Positions 45,348 through 55,449 are shown, numbered from the stretch's first letter. The stretch is DNA of 64,000 bases from Rhodoferax antarcticus ANT.BR (GCF_001938565.1 NZ_MSYM01000013.1:869496-933495), one strand, 5' to 3'. Notes: generated by a model from the sequence alone, not told the origin. Translations and numbers: made by a program.

Positions 45348-47690
45348 TTAACGCGTCAAGCCAGCGTAGAGCAATGGTAGCTTCTCTGGCAGGCGCTGCA
45401 CATGGTCCACCACCATGTAATTTTTCTGGCCAAAAATGCGCGCCACATACTGATCAGCCCGGGGGTCCAGGCTCATGCAGTAGGTCACCACACCGTCCTT
45501 GCTGACCTCTTCCACCGCCCGTTTGGTGTCCGAGCGCAGGTAGTGCGGGTCGCGCACGTCCAGGTCGGCGGGCTCGCCGTCGGTGATGACGATCAGCAGC
45601 TTCTTGGCTGATTTTTGCAGGCTGAGGTGGTGTCCAGCGTGGCGCACGGCCGCGCCCATGCGCGTGGATAGCTGGCCGGTCATGCCGGCCAGGCGCTCCT
45701 TGGGCTCGTCGTTCCAGCTCTGGTCAAAATCCTTGAAGCGCACATATTGCACGTCGTGCCGGCCATCCGAGCAAAAACCGTGAATGGCAAACGGATCGCC
45801 GACCTTGTTGATGGCATCGGCCAGCAGCACGCAGGCCTGGCGCGTGAGTTTCAGCACGCTGTAATCTTGTCCGGCGACCTTGTCGTTGGTCGATTCGGAC
45901 AGGTCGAGCAGCACCAAAATGGAGAAGTCACGCGTCTTGCGCACGCTGCGCATCATGATGCGCGGGTCGGGCTGCTGGCCCAGGCGCATGTCGATCAGGC
46001 TGGCAATTGCCGCGTTGATGTCAATCTCGTCGCCGTCTTCGAGCTTGCGCATGCGCTGCACACCCTGTGGCGCCATCGCATCTAGCAAAAACTTCATGCG
46101 GTGAATTTCACGCTTGTACTGCGCGGTGATGGCCTCAATCACGGCCAGGTCGCCGCGCTTGCCGCGCCGCTCCAGCACGGTGGCCCAGGCCGGGCGCTCG
46201 AGCTGAATCTGGTAGTCCCACTCGGGGTAATGAAACGGCTCGGACAGGGGCTCCTTGCCTTCCAGCGCGTTGAAGCTCTGGCCCATGTCCTCATACGGAA
46301 ACAGTTCGGACTCCAGCACCCAGATTTCTTCGGCGTCGTCACCGGCATTTTCAACGTCGATCTCGTTGGCCATCTCCATCACGTTCACGTATTTGCGAAC
46401 CTGTTTGATGGACTCGTAGCCCGCATTGGCCGCCTTGTTGGCGTCGAATTCCTCGAACGCCCAGAAATAACGGTTGTCATCGCGGTAAGGGGCGGTTTGC
46501 ACATCAGTGCGCGGGCTGAACGCGAGTTTCTTGATTGCCAGGCTGTGCGCCAGTTGCACGCCGATGTCCCACGATAGCTGATGGCTGGCGAGCTGGCCTT
46601 GCCCGGTTGCGAATAGCGCCCGGCCTTCCATGATCCACGGATCGGTGTCGGCATAACGCTCATCGAGCAACGCGCGCGCCAGCCGGTTGAGGTAATCGCC
46701 CACGCTGCGGCCCATGGCCGGGGTGGCGGTGTGCAGCTTGCACCACAGCTGCTGCAGACCGGGAAAGCGACCAATCGACAGCGCCTCGACCCGTGCATCT
46801 TCGATAACACCGATCACCGCCATCTGCAGCGCGCTGAGCGCCTCGGCAGAAATGGGCTGCTTCGTTTCCACCATATGCGCGGCGCAATGCGCCGCCGTGG
46901 CGCGGTACAACTCCAGGGCCGACACCGGCTCCTGGCCCTCGATGGTCAAGTCATCAAAGGCATCAGGCAGGTGCAGCAGGTAGTCTTCAATGTAGGGTTG
47001 GTAGCCCTCGCGCGTTTCGAAATCGCCGGAGGTCGGGCGCATGAAAAAGTCGCGTGCCCACAGGGCGCGCAAATACATGTTGATGCGCCGCTGCACATCG
47101 ACCAGCAGCGTGCCCTTGCGCTCCTTTTGCAGCATCGCCAACGATTCTTTGGAGTCCAGCCCGAAGTAGCGAATCTGCTCCTCGTAGTTGGTGCGGTGCG
47201 CATGTGCGCCCCACAGCGCCCAGCGACGCAACCCACCCAGCGTGAGCTGGTGCAGCAGACGCTCAATGTTGTTGAGCATCGGCCGCACGCCGCGCGGGGC
47301 CTGGGCAATCAGGTGGTTAATGAACTGCAGGTAGTTGCTAAACAAATGGGCATCGGCTAGGCGCTTGGCGGCGGCAGGGGCGGTAGCCAGCAGCAGCTCA
47401 ATCACCGAACCCGAGGTGCGCGAGGCCAGGCTCAGCGAGGCGCTGGCCAGGTCCCCCACCACATCCTCGCCCACCTCCCGGGCAACGCTGGGCACACACT
47501 CGATCCAGGTTTCCACCAGCGAGTCGCCTTTGCCCAGCCCGCGCAGGGCGGCAGCGCCCTTGATGTAGTTGTCCAGCCCGCGCGGGCTGAGTACCTTGGA
47601 GGCATTTGGCCAAGCAGATTGCAGCACCTCCCGGGTGTGTGGCGACAGGTCATCAAGAAAATCAGCGTAGTCGTCCAGTTGGATGGCCAT
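45348..47690 (-). CDS. cbbO: RuBisCO activase adaptor CbbO
   Basis: 780 residues. The C-terminal ~200 residues form a von Willebrand A domain with the MIDAS motif DLSESTN and TDGEPADLD. The N-terminal part is the CbbQ-binding domain (YADFLDDLSPHTREVLQSAW). CbbO binds inhibited RuBisCO through its VWA domain and delivers it to the CbbQ hexamer, which strips off sugar-phosphate inhibitors. It is 23 bp downstream of cbbQ on the same strand. Confidence 0.95.
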   Translation of the reverse strand: MAIQLDDYADFLDDLSPHTREVLQSAWPNASKVLSPRGLDNYIKGAAALRGLGKGDSLVETWIECVPSVAREVGEDVVGDLASASLSLASRTSGSVIELLLATAPAAAKRLADAHLFSNYLQFINHLIAQAPRGVRPMLNNIERLLHQLTLGGLRRWALWGAHAHRTNYEEQIRYFGLDSKESLAMLQKERKGTLLVDVQRRINMYLRALWARDFFMRPTSGDFETREGYQPYIEDYLLHLPDAFDDLTIEGQEPVSALELYRATAAHCAAHMVETKQPISAEALSALQMAVIGVIEDARVEALSIGRFPGLQQLWCKLHTATPAMGRSVGDYLNRLARALLDERYADTDPWIMEGRALFATGQGQLASHQLSWDIGVQLAHSLAIKKLAFSPRTDVQTAPYRDDNRYFWAFEEFDANKAANAGYESIKQVRKYVNVMEMANEIDVENAGDDAEEIWVLESELFPYEDMGQSFNALEGKEPLSEPFHYPEWDYQIQLERPAWATVLERRGKRGDLAVIEAITAQYKREIHRMKFLLDAMAPQGVQRMRKLEDGDEIDINAAIASLIDMRLGQQPDPRIMMRSVRKTRDFSILVLLDLSESTNDKVAGQDYSVLKLTRQACVLLADAINKVGDPFAIHGFCSDGRHDVQYVRFKDFDQSWNDEPKERLAGMTGQLSTRMGAAVRHAGHHLSLQKSAKKLLIVITDGEPADLDVRDPHYLRSDTKRAVEEVSKDGVVTYCMSLDPRADQYVARIFGQKNYMVVDHVQRLPEKLPLLYAGLTR

Positions 47691-47713
47691 GGCTCACTCC
47701 TGCGCGCGGGTCA

Positions 47714-48517
47714 TCAGAAGAAGGTGGCTACCGCGGCATCTAGTGCATCGCGCATGTCAGGGTCGTCAGTCACCGGACGCACCAGTGCGACGCGGCAGGC
47801 GGAGATGGGGTTGACACCCTTGGCAATGAGGCTGCCAGCATAAATCAGCATGCGGGTGGACAAGCCTTCATCTAGGCCATGGCCCTTGAGGTTGCGCGAA
47901 CGTTCGGCAATGGACACCAGCTTGCCGGCCACCTCCAGGGAGATGCCGGTTTCGTGCGCCACAATTTCGGTCTCGATGCCGCGCTCGGGGTAATTGAAAT
48001 CCAGACCACCAAAGCGTTGCTTGGTGGATTGTTTCAAGTCCTTCATCAGGCTTTGGTAGCCTGGGTTGTAGGAGATGACGATTTGAAAATCGGGGTGCGC
48101 CCTGAGCAACTCCCCCTTTTTTTCCAGCGGCAGTACGCGCCGGTTGTCGGTCAGCGGGTGAATCACCACAGTGGTGTCCTGGCGCGCCTCCACCACTTCG
48201 TCGAGGTAGCAGATGGCACCATGGCGCGCGGCCAGCGCCAGCGGGCCGTCTTGCCAGCGGGTGCCCTGGGCGTCGAGCAGGAAGCGCCCGACCAGGTCGG
48301 AGGCCGTCATGTCTTCGTTGCAGGCCACCGTAATCAGCGGCTTGCCCAGTTTGTTCGCCATGTATTCAACAAAGCGGGTCTTGCCACAACCGGTCGGGCC
48401 CTTGAGCATCATGGGCATGCGCACCGAATAGGCGGCCTCAAACAGTTCCACCTCGTCCGCCACTGGGCGGTAGTAAGGCTCTTGCGTGACACGGTACTGG
48501 TCGATGATGTCGTTCAT
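47714..48517 (-). CDS. cbbQ: RuBisCO activase AAA+ motor CbbQ
   Basis: 267 residues of the MoxR group of AAA+ ATPases. Walker A GPTGCGKT at 40-47, Walker [12 protein letters not shown], and [20 protein letters not shown] (sensor 1). It forms the hexamer that with CbbO remodels form I RuBisCO. ATG 48517 has a purine-rich site before it; the longer frame overlaps the end of cbbS and is rejected. Confidence 0.96.
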   Translation of the reverse strand: MNDIIDQYRVTQEPYYRPVADEVELFEAAYSVRMPMMLKGPTGCGKTRFVEYMANKLGKPLITVACNEDMTASDLVGRFLLDAQGTRWQDGPLALAARHGAICYLDEVVEARQDTTVVIHPLTDNRRVLPLEKKGELLRAHPDFQIVISYNPGYQSLMKDLKQSTKQRFGGLDFNYPERGIETEIVAHETGISLEVAGKLVSIAERSRNLKGHGLDEGLSTRMLIYAGSLIAKGVNPISACRVALVRPVTDDPDMRDALDAAVATFF

Positions 48518-48653
48518 GCTTGTCTCCGGGCTGGGTGCGTGTTGGAATGGGTAGTGTCGTGTCCAAAGCCGACTGCGGGTAGCTGGCTTGGGACGCGACA
48601 CCGGACGGGCCTGTTCAGCGGGTCCGGTGTGGTGGCTCAAAACTGGAGCGGTA

Positions 48654-49001
48654 TCAGACCGTCTTGCCGCGCAAGATCACCATGGAGGTGCCTTGCGACT
48701 GGTTGAAGTTGTTGTAACCCACCAGACGAATGTGGTTTTCCGGGTTGGCCTTGCGACAAGCTTCGGCTTCGGCCAGCACCTTGTCCACATCGGTTTCGCC
48801 GAACATCGGCAGCTTCCACATGTACCAGTAGGAGTCCATCAGGTACTGCGGCTCAGTGTGCTCGATGGCCGGGTTCCAGCCCTTTTTCACCAGGTATTCA
48901 ACCTGTTTGCGGATTTCTGCTTCCGTCATGGCGGGCAGGTAAGAGAAGGTCTCGAACTTGCGGCTGGCAGGGTCGGACAGGCGTGAGGTGTAGTCTTGCA
49001 T
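48654..49001 (-). CDS. cbbS: RuBisCO small subunit, form IA
   Basis: 115 residues. Short N-terminal arm and the [20 protein letters not shown] and WTLWKLPMFG-like ([14 protein letters not shown]) signatures of proteobacterial form IA small subunits. It lies 40 bp after cbbL. Without the long N-terminal arm of carboxysomal types, consistent with a free cytoplasmic enzyme. Confidence 0.96.
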   Translation of the reverse strand: MQDYTSRLSDPASRKFETFSYLPAMTEAEIRKQVEYLVKKGWNPAIEHTEPQYLMDSYWYMWKLPMFGETDVDKVLAEAEACRKANPENHIRLVGYNNFNQSQGTSMVILRGKTV

Positions 49002-49041
49002 TTCAAATTCCTTTCAATGTTGGTGACGTGGCGCGGACGGC

Positions 49042-50463
49042 TTACTTGTGCGCTCCGTCGAGCTTGTCCACGGTGTCGAATTCAAACTTGATCTCTTTCC
49101 ATGTTTCCATGGCGATCTTCAGCTCAGGGCTGTGGGTCGCGGCTTCTTGCAGCACGGCCTTGCCTTCTTTCTCAACGTCGACGCCTTCATTGCGCGCCTT
49201 GACGCAGGCCTCTACCGCCACTCGGTTGGCGCAGGCACCCGCCGCATTGCCCCATGGGTGACCCAAAGTGCCGCCACCAAACTGCAGGCAGGAATCATCA
49301 CCAAAGATGTTGACCAATGCCGGCATGTGCCACACGTGAATACCGCCGGAAGCCACAGGCATTACGCCAGGCATGGAGCCAAAGTCCTGGTCAAAGAACA
49401 GGCCGCGTGAACGGTCTTCCTTGATGAAGCGTTCGCGCATCAGGTCGATCCAACCCAGAGTGGCTTCGCGGTCGCCCTCGAGCTTGCCCACCACTGTGCC
49501 CGAGTGCAGGTGATCGCCGCCCGACAGACGCAGGCACTTGGTCAACACGCGGAAGTGAATGCCGTGGTGCGGATTGCGGTCCAGCACAGCGTGCATGGCG
49601 CGGTGAATGTGCAGCAAGATGCCGTTATCACGGCACCAGTTGGCCAAGCTGGTGTTCGCGGTGAAACCACCGGTCAAGAAGTCGTGCATGATGATCGGTG
49701 CGCCGAGTTCTTTGGCAAACTCAGCCCGTTTGAACATCTCTTCGACCGTTGGGGCGGTTACGTTCAAGTAGTGACCCTTGCGCTCGCCGGTCTCGCGTTC
49801 GGCCTTCAGGCAGCCTTCGACCACGAACTCGAAACGGTCACGCCAACGCATGAAGGGCTGGCTGTTGACGTTCTCGTCGTCCTTGGTGAAGTCCAGACCA
49901 CCGCGCAGGCACTCATAGACCGCACGGCCGTAGTTCTTGGCCGACAGACCGAGCTTGGGCTTGATGGTGCAGCCCAGTAGCGGACGACCGTATTTGTTCA
50001 GGCGATCTCGCTCCACCTGAATACCAGCGGGCGGGCCGCCGCAGGTCTTGACATAGGCGATCGGGAAGCGGATGTCTTCCAGGCGCAGGGCGCGCAGCGC
50101 CTTGAAGCCGAACACGTTGCCCACCAGCGAGGTCAGCACGTTGACGATGGAGCCCTCTTCGAACAGGTCGATCGGGTAAGCCACGAAAGCGTAGAAGCAG
50201 GTGTCATCACCAGGCACGTCCTCGATTTTGTAGGCGCGACCCTTGTAGTAGTCCAGGTCGGTCAGCAGATCGGTCCACACCGTGGTCCAGGTGCCGGTGG
50301 AAGATTCGGCAGCCACCGCGGCGGCGACTTCCTCGCGGGGTACGCCGGCCTGGGGCGTGATCTTGAACACCGCCAGGATGTCGGTATCCAGCGGCGTGTA
50401 GTCGGGGGTCCAGTAGGTCTGGCGGTATGCCTTTACGCCAGCGTTGTAAGTTTTGACTGCCAT
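49042..50463 (-). CDS. cbbL: RuBisCO large subunit, form IA
   Basis: 473 residues. Fixes CO2 onto ribulose-1,5-bisphosphate. Active-site residues are Lys168 ([11 protein letters not shown]), carbamylated Lys194 within [17 protein letters not shown], His287 (HIHRAMHA) and loop-6 Lys327 ([10 protein letters not shown]). The high similarity of the surroundings to purple and hydrogen bacteria and the linked cbbQO point to the non-carboxysomal IA-q branch. Transcribed divergently from cbbR. Confidence 0.98.
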   Translation of the reverse strand: MAVKTYNAGVKAYRQTYWTPDYTPLDTDILAVFKITPQAGVPREEVAAAVAAESSTGTWTTVWTDLLTDLDYYKGRAYKIEDVPGDDTCFYAFVAYPIDLFEEGSIVNVLTSLVGNVFGFKALRALRLEDIRFPIAYVKTCGGPPAGIQVERDRLNKYGRPLLGCTIKPKLGLSAKNYGRAVYECLRGGLDFTKDDENVNSQPFMRWRDRFEFVVEGCLKAERETGERKGHYLNVTAPTVEEMFKRAEFAKELGAPIIMHDFLTGGFTANTSLANWCRDNGILLHIHRAMHAVLDRNPHHGIHFRVLTKCLRLSGGDHLHSGTVVGKLEGDREATLGWIDLMRERFIKEDRSRGLFFDQDFGSMPGVMPVASGGIHVWHMPALVNIFGDDSCLQFGGGTLGHPWGNAAGACANRVAVEACVKARNEGVDVEKEGKAVLQEAATHSPELKIAMETWKEIKFEFDTVDKLDGAHK

Positions 50464-50630
50464 GTTTGCTCCTGATGAGAGGGATCTAAAAAATCTTCAC
50501 TTTGGTGCTCAAAGCGCACCAAATTGAATGGCGTTGCTTTGAACTGATGTGTATTGTTGGTCTGTACTGAATTAAATAAAAGTAAAATGTTTTTATCATT
50601 ACGGTAGAGTTTTATAAAATATTTAATGCC
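50464..50630. promoter_or_regulatory. cbbL-cbbR divergent promoter region
   Basis: 167 bp, strongly AT-rich from 50545 to 50630 in a GC-rich surrounding. It contains the perfect palindrome TTTTATAAAA at 50610-50619, just ahead of the cbbR start, and further TNA-type motifs. CbbR, a LysR regulator, classically binds TNA-N7/8-TNA boxes in this position. The exact operator is not provable by eye. Confidence 0.6.
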
Positions 50631-51539
50631 ATGAACCTGCGTCACGCCACCCAGCACCAATTGCGTATTTTTCTGGCCGTGGCCCGTCACGGCAGCTTTG
50701 CGCGCGCCGCAGAGGCGCTGCATTTGTCGCCGCCTACGTTGTCGCTGCAAGTCAAGCAACTCTCGGAAAGCGTAGGGCAGCCGCTGTTTGAGCAGTTGGG
50801 CAAAAAAATCTATCTGACTGCCGCGGGACAGACTCTGATGGAGGCTTGTCAGGACATCGAAAGCCGCATGGAACGACTGTCTCAAGACTTGTCAGCCTTG
50901 CAGGGCGTTGAGCGTGGCAGCCTGAAAATCGCCATCCTGACCTCCGTCAAGTACACCGTACCCAAGTTGCTGGGTGGGTTTTGCGCAGCCCATCCCGGCA
51001 TTGAGGTGGCGATGTTCGTGGGCAATCGCGAAAGCCTGCTGCAGCGACTGGCCAGCAACCAGGATGACCTCTACATCATGGGTCAGCCGCCCGAGCAAAT
51101 GGATGTTGTTTACGAGACTTTCGCCGACAACCTGCTGGTGCTGGTGGCGCCGCCCCAACACCCGCTGGCAGGCCTTCGCAACATCCCCGCGACCCGACTG
51201 CTCGATGAACCATTCATCCTGCGTGAACCGGGCTCCGGCACGCGACTGACGGCCGAGAGGTTTTTTGCAGGCCATGGTGTAGCGCTGAAAAACCGGCTTG
51301 AACTGGGCAGCACCGAGGCCATCAAACAGACCGTGGCGGGCGGCCTGGGGTTGGCGGTGTTATCAGTTACCACGGTACAGTCGGAGCTGGCGCTCAAGGA
51401 GCTGGTGCAGCTTGACGTGCAGGGCTTTCCGTTGATCCGGCATTGGCAAGTGGTCTACCCCAGGGGCAAGCGACTGTCGGCTGCAGCCACGGCTTTCAAG
51501 GACTGGCTGTTTGAGCGCAAGTCGTCGGTTGTTCGCTGA
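50631..51539 (+). CDS. cbbR: LysR-type regulator of the Calvin cycle
   Basis: 302 residues. N-terminal winged helix-turn-helix (TQHQLRIFLAVARHGSFARA, EALHLSPPTLSLQVKQLSES) and a periplasmic-binding-like effector domain (GSLKIAILTSVKYTVPKLLG, GTRLTAERFF). Position divergent from cbbL identifies it as CbbR, which activates cbb genes in response to metabolites such as RuBP or NADPH. Confidence 0.93.
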   Translation: MNLRHATQHQLRIFLAVARHGSFARAAEALHLSPPTLSLQVKQLSESVGQPLFEQLGKKIYLTAAGQTLMEACQDIESRMERLSQDLSALQGVERGSLKIAILTSVKYTVPKLLGGFCAAHPGIEVAMFVGNRESLLQRLASNQDDLYIMGQPPEQMDVVYETFADNLLVLVAPPQHPLAGLRNIPATRLLDEPFILREPGSGTRLTAERFFAGHGVALKNRLELGSTEAIKQTVAGGLGLAVLSVTTVQSELALKELVQLDVQGFPLIRHWQVVYPRGKRLSAAATAFKDWLFERKSSVVR

Positions 51540-51565
51540 GCGGGCAGTGTCACAGATAAGCCCGC
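51540..51565 (+). terminator. Possible terminator hairpin after cbbR
   Basis: GCGGGC (51540-51545) pairs with GCCCGC (51560-51565) around a 14-nt loop directly after the cbbR stop. There is no T-tract, so termination would be weak or factor-assisted. Confidence 0.35.
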
Positions 51566-51642
51566 ACGCCGCACACCTTCACGTGATGACTTGAAATTGA
51601 TTGACATGGCGCCTGAGGAGGTCAGGGCGAGGGCGCATATTT

Positions 51643-51699
51643 TGCTAAAAAAATAGCTGTTTACGCATATTCCGCGAGGGCCAGAGGCCCATTTTGCTT
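51643..51699 (+). repeat. Dispersed hairpin repeat, copy 17
   Basis: Plus-orientation copy (ATAGCTGTTTACGCATATTC, GCGAGGGCCAGAGGCCC) between cbbR and the EcsC relic. It also touches the relic's stop region. Confidence 0.75.
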
Positions 51700-51991
51700 A
51701 GGAGTTTGGGGCGTCCACAACTATGTCGCTGGAGAACAGATCAATGACGGTCTTCGCCACCTGGGTCGTGTCAAAGTACGCATACGCACTCACCCCCATC
51801 GCGCCGATCTGCGGGACAAATCGGGACACACCTTTCCCGATAACCTTCTGCGTTACCTTGACGCCCAGCGTCTTCGCGGCAGACTGGGTGAAGCCGAGCG
51901 TGGCGCCCTGAATCACGAAGCGCTCGCCCACCCGCACCACGACATCGCGAAACAGCTGGGCCGAGTCGTGCTTGAACAGGCAATAAATCAT
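51698..51991 (-). pseudogene. C-terminal relic of an EcsC-family protein
   Basis: The frame reads IQGATLGFTQSAAKTLGVKV, then FVPQIGAMGVSAYAYFDTTQ and a short acidic tail. This matches the end of EcsC proteins, whose C-terminus has a similar PxIGAxGGA-AYA-F-D motif. The N-terminal two thirds are missing. The upstream sequence belongs to another gene, so this is a deletion scar. Confidence 0.7.
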
Positions 51992-52619
51992 TTGTTACGG
52001 ATGCTACCGAGCGCCCGGCCCTGACCACGATCACCGGTTTGTTGCGCGCTGCCGCGCGCGCCGCCGACATGAACTTGCGCGACGCCTCCAAGCTCTCGAT
52101 GTAGAGCAGGATGGCGCGCGTCTTGGGGTCGCTGCCGAGGAAGTCGAGCAGGTCGCCGAAGTCGATGTTGGCGTGTTCGCCGAGCGAGGCAAAGTGCGAG
52201 AAGCCGATGCCACGCGAGCCGGCCCAGTCGAGCATGGCGGTGACCAGCGCGCCCGATTGCGACACAAACGCCAGTTCGCCAGGCAAGGCGCCGATGTGCG
52301 AGAAGCTGGCATTGAGACCGACGTGGGGCGCCAGCATGCAGATGCAGTTGGGCCCGAGGATGCGCAGCGTGTGTACCCGCGCGGCGTCGAGCATGGCCTG
52401 TTTCTGTGCCTTGTCCAACCCGGCGGTGCTCACGATGGCCGCCCGCGTGCCACGCTCGCCGAGCTGGGCGTGTTTGGGGTTGACCCGGTAGAGCCGGCCT
52501 TTGAAGTCGGCGCTCAGGTTGAGCCACTCCGTGCCCCCGACACTGGCCGGGCGCAGCGTGGCGCCAAAGACAGCGACCGAGGCGGGCGCAAACAGCGCGT
52601 CGAGGTTGCGAATGCTCAT
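51992..52619 (-). pseudogene. N-terminal part of a CoA-binding acyl-CoA ligase (NDP-forming), truncated
   Basis: From ATG 52619 about 200 residues form a CoA-binding Rossmann domain: NLDALFAPASVAVFGATLRP, TLRILGPNCICMLAPHVGLN, AFVSQSGALVTAMLDWAGSR. Homology to NDP-forming acetyl-CoA synthetase or Pat-like acetyltransferases stops at KPVIVVRAGRS (about 52007), where the EcsC fragment begins out of frame. The gene starts in an ATGA overlap with the DUF502 gene. Truncated, probably inactive. Confidence 0.78.
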
Positions 52620-53215
52620 ACTTTGTTCTCTCCCGGATTTGAGGCCATGAACGCGATCAGCGCGGAGCGCATCGCCTCTTCGACCGACATGTCGATGGGG
52701 GAGGTCCAGCTTCGCGGCACAAACACGGTGTAGCCGCCGATCATGTAGCCCATGGGCAGGTAAACCGCCACCCGGTCGTCCAGATCGCCCAGGCCGCGCG
52801 GCAGGCCTTTGAGCGAGCGGCGCGTGACCAGCCCCACGATCGACAGCTCATGCCCTGGCATGCTGAGCAACACCACCTGCTGCGCTGGTTTGTCATGCGG
52901 CGCGAAATAGTCGGCGAAGTTTTTCAGCGAGCTGTAAATGCTCTTGACCACCGGCAGGTTGGTGAACGGGAGCTCCACCCACGACAGCAGCCGCGCGCTG
53001 ATGGGCTGCGACACCAGAAAACCCAGCGCGAGGATCACGCCAGCGCCCAGCGCAATGCCCAGGCCGGGCAGATAAAAGTCACCCAGCACCGGCCGGATCA
53101 CGGCCATGGCACTGCCCTCGATCCAGCTAATGAACAGGATCAGCAGGTAGACGGTGAGCACCAGCGGCAAGAAGGTGATGAGGCCGCGGAAGAAGTACTG
53201 GGAGATGCGTTTCAT
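52616..53215 (-). CDS. DUF502 family membrane protein
   Basis: 199 residues from ATG 53215. Two membrane segments near the start (FRGLITFLPLVLTVYLLILF and LPGLGIALGAGVILALGFLV) and a conserved cytoplasmic part (LPVVKSIYSSLKNFADYFAP, TVFVPRSWTSPIDMSVEEAM). Function unknown; related to plant LCV/COV proteins. The stop overlaps the start of the truncated acyl-CoA ligase, so both formed one transcript. Confidence 0.88.
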   Translation of the reverse strand: MKRISQYFFRGLITFLPLVLTVYLLILFISWIEGSAMAVIRPVLGDFYLPGLGIALGAGVILALGFLVSQPISARLLSWVELPFTNLPVVKSIYSSLKNFADYFAPHDKPAQQVVLLSMPGHELSIVGLVTRRSLKGLPRGLGDLDDRVAVYLPMGYMIGGYTVFVPRSWTSPIDMSVEEAMRSALIAFMASNPGENKV

Positions 53216-53582
53216 GGAGTGGACGGTGTGGGGCTGAGAGAGCATTTTCTGAGCATAGCAGTGCGCTGTGACGTGGCCCTGACGCAGGGCGAGCGCTCAG
53301 CTGGGCGCAGTCGCTGTGCGGATGTGTTGCGCGGCGGGCCATTACAAATCGGCACAATGGCTTGATCTGATGGCCGCACGGTGGTGATGTTTCACGGATA
53401 GGATTTCCAACCGCATGAGGCCAAGTATCGCAACCCAAACTGTCCTTAAAAAATGGGTTTTCACTGAGATGACCGTCTGAATCCCCAAGAATCTGCGCTC
53501 ACCCATCTCAAACTGCGCTCCGGGCTGCCGAAGAACACAGTCCTACCCCGGCGCAGTCGTCGCGACCCAATGCGAGTTCACC
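53216..53582. other. Intergenic stretch before the second IS91 relic
   Basis: About 367 bp. The first part holds the upstream region of the DUF502 gene. I see no gene or sharp promoter; open frames here have no homology. Confidence 0.45.
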
Positions 53583-53990
53583 AAGTAGTGCGCTGATCGT
53601 CGGAGTAGTCTGGTGCTGGCTGGGCTGCCAGATCCCAGTCCGGCAAGCCTCAACACCTTCCCTCGTCTCCTGCGCACCACACTCGTCCCACAACGGTGGC
53701 CCGCGTGCCGGGGTGATGCGCGGGGCTTCGGGTTCGACCTCGATGTGCTCCAGAATCTTGTGGATGTCGGCGCTGAAGGTGATGAAGGCAATGATGCGCA
53801 TCTGGCCCCCGCACATTGGGCGCAGCAGCAAGTACACCTCGTAAATATGACGTGAGGCGCGTGATCAGTGTCGCCCAAAGATAGTGCGATGGTGGACGTG
53901 GTTTGAGGTTGGCTGGCGGCTCAGGCTGGAGCACCGCGCCAACGCCAGGCACACCAGCAACACCAGCAACACCAGGTGCGCCGCTCGCAC
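53583..53990 (-). mobile_element. 3' fragment of the IS91-family element (second copy)
   Basis: Matches 42240-42592 over most of its length, including an identical stretch from 53629 to about 53815 (42280-42466). It encodes the C-terminal QMRIIAFITFSADIHKILEH region of the transposase. A small divergent segment around 53815-53870 distinguishes the copies. The 5' part is absent. Confidence 0.88.
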
Positions 53991-54043
53991 TGCCAACGAC
54001 CTTGGCGCTCTGAAGGGGGCCTGACTTGACATATAACGACGGT

Positions 54044-55375
54044 CAGTAGTGTCCCAACGTTGTCTTGTCGGAACGTTGTAAGCTCTTGATTTGGTTGTTA
54101 AATTTGGTGTTTGAGTCTGGTCTCGATTTGAACGTCATGGTGCGTCAGACTGTCGGTTTTTTGCGGATTCCCGCCCCAAACCGTCATGCACAAAGGCACG
54201 CTCGTATTTGCGCAACTCATGCTGTACCTTCCACTGAGCACGTTTCGTCGCTGTGTGGCCGATCACAACGGCGAACACAAGGTCAAGGACTTCTCGTGCC
54301 TGGACCAATTCTTCGCCATGGCATTTGCCCAGTTGACCTACCGCGAGTCCTTGCGCGACATCGAAGTCAACCTTCGCGCTCAGGCTCGGCGGCTGTACCA
54401 CATGGGCTTTCGTTGTCAGACGATATCGCGCAATACGCTGGCCAATGCGAACGCGACACGCCCATGGCAAATCTACGCCGACTTTGCACAACACCTGATT
54501 GGTTTGGCACGTCCCTTGTATGCCACGGAGCCGTTCGGACTGGAACTCGACGCGGCGGTTTACGCGTTCGATGCCAGCACCATTGACCTGTGCCTGTCGG
54601 TGTTTGCATGGGCACCATTTCGGTCGACCAAGGCGGCCATCAAGCTGCACACGCTGCTGGATTTGAGGGGCAACATCCCCAGTTTCATTCACATCACCGA
54701 CGGCAAGACGCACGAGGTCAATGTGATGGACGATCTGGTGCTGGAGCCGGGCGCGTTTTACCTGATGGATCGGGGCTACCTGGACTTCGCAAGGTTGTTC
54801 GTGATTCACGAGGCGCAAGCCTTCTTTGTCACCCGCGCCAAGAGCAACACCAAGTTCAAGCGACGTTACTCGCATCCGGTGGACCGCGTGGGTACTGCAG
54901 TGCTGTGCGATCAGACCGGCGTGCTGACAACCTATCAGTCGAGCAAGGATTACCCCGCGACCATGCGCCGGGTGGTGGTCAAGGACGACAGCGGAAAACG
55001 GCTGGTGTTTTTGACCAACAATTTCAGCTTGAAGCCCGAGCTGATTGCCGATCTTTACCGCCAACGCTGGCAGGTGGAGTTGTTCTTCAAATGGATCAAG
55101 CAGCACTTGCGCATCAAGGTGTTCTTTGGCACCAGCGAGAACGCCGTGAAGACGCAGATATGGATTGCCATATCGACATATCTGCTCATTGCCATCGCAA
55201 AGAAACGCTTGCATCTTGATGATCACAGCCTGTACGAAATTCTACAAATCCTGAGTCTGTCCATGTTTGAAAATATCCCAATAAATCAACTGCTTACGCC
55301 ACCATCGAAAAATCCCGTGTCGGATTTCGAGTCAAATCAGCTCGCTCTCCTCTGAAGAACGTTGGGACACTACTG
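54044..55375 (+). mobile_element. Intact IS4-family insertion sequence
   Basis: 1332 bp bounded by perfect 18-bp inverted repeats, CAGTAGTGTCCCAACGTT at 54044-54061 and its complement at 55358-55375. The 9-bp target duplication AACGACGGT is present at 54035-54043 and 55376-55384. It carries one full-length transposase. The perfect duplication implies a single, fairly recent insertion. Confidence 0.96.
54186..55355 (+). CDS. IS4-family transposase
   Basis: 389 residues. An N-terminal DUF4372-type domain (STFRRCVADHNGEHKVKDF, MAFAQLTYRESLRDIEVNL) precedes the DDE catalytic core: Asp in YAFDASTIDL, Asp in YLMDRGYLDF and Glu with the YREK signature in YRQRWQVELFFKWIKQH. No stop or frameshift, so it is probably active. 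The relic at 37190-37570 derives from a related copy. Confidence 0.95.
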   Translation: MHKGTLVFAQLMLYLPLSTFRRCVADHNGEHKVKDFSCLDQFFAMAFAQLTYRESLRDIEVNLRAQARRLYHMGFRCQTISRNTLANANATRPWQIYADFAQHLIGLARPLYATEPFGLELDAAVYAFDASTIDLCLSVFAWAPFRSTKAAIKLHTLLDLRGNIPSFIHITDGKTHEVNVMDDLVLEPGAFYLMDRGYLDFARLFVIHEAQAFFVTRAKSNTKFKRRYSHPVDRVGTAVLCDQTGVLTTYQSSKDYPATMRRVVVKDDSGKRLVFLTNNFSLKPELIADLYRQRWQVELFFKWIKQHLRIKVFFGTSENAVKTQIWIAISTYLLIAIAKKRLHLDDHSLYEILQILSLSMFENIPINQLLTPPSKNPVSDFESNQLALL

Positions 55376-55406
55376 AACGACGGTGTGAAATTGGAATACG
55401 ACAACT

Positions 55407-55432
55407 TGTCGCACTTTTTAGGACGTCTGCGA
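55407..55432 (+). repeat. 26-bp repeat upstream of the first toxin-antitoxin module
   Basis: Begins TGTCGCACTT and ends TGCGA; 23 of 26 bases agree with 56166-56191, which lies upstream of the second module. Preceded by the palindrome CGACAACTTGTCG (55399-55411). Reminiscent of a resolvase-type subsite, but that is a guess. Confidence 0.6.
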
Positions 55433-55449
55433 CCAGTCATTGACCAGTC

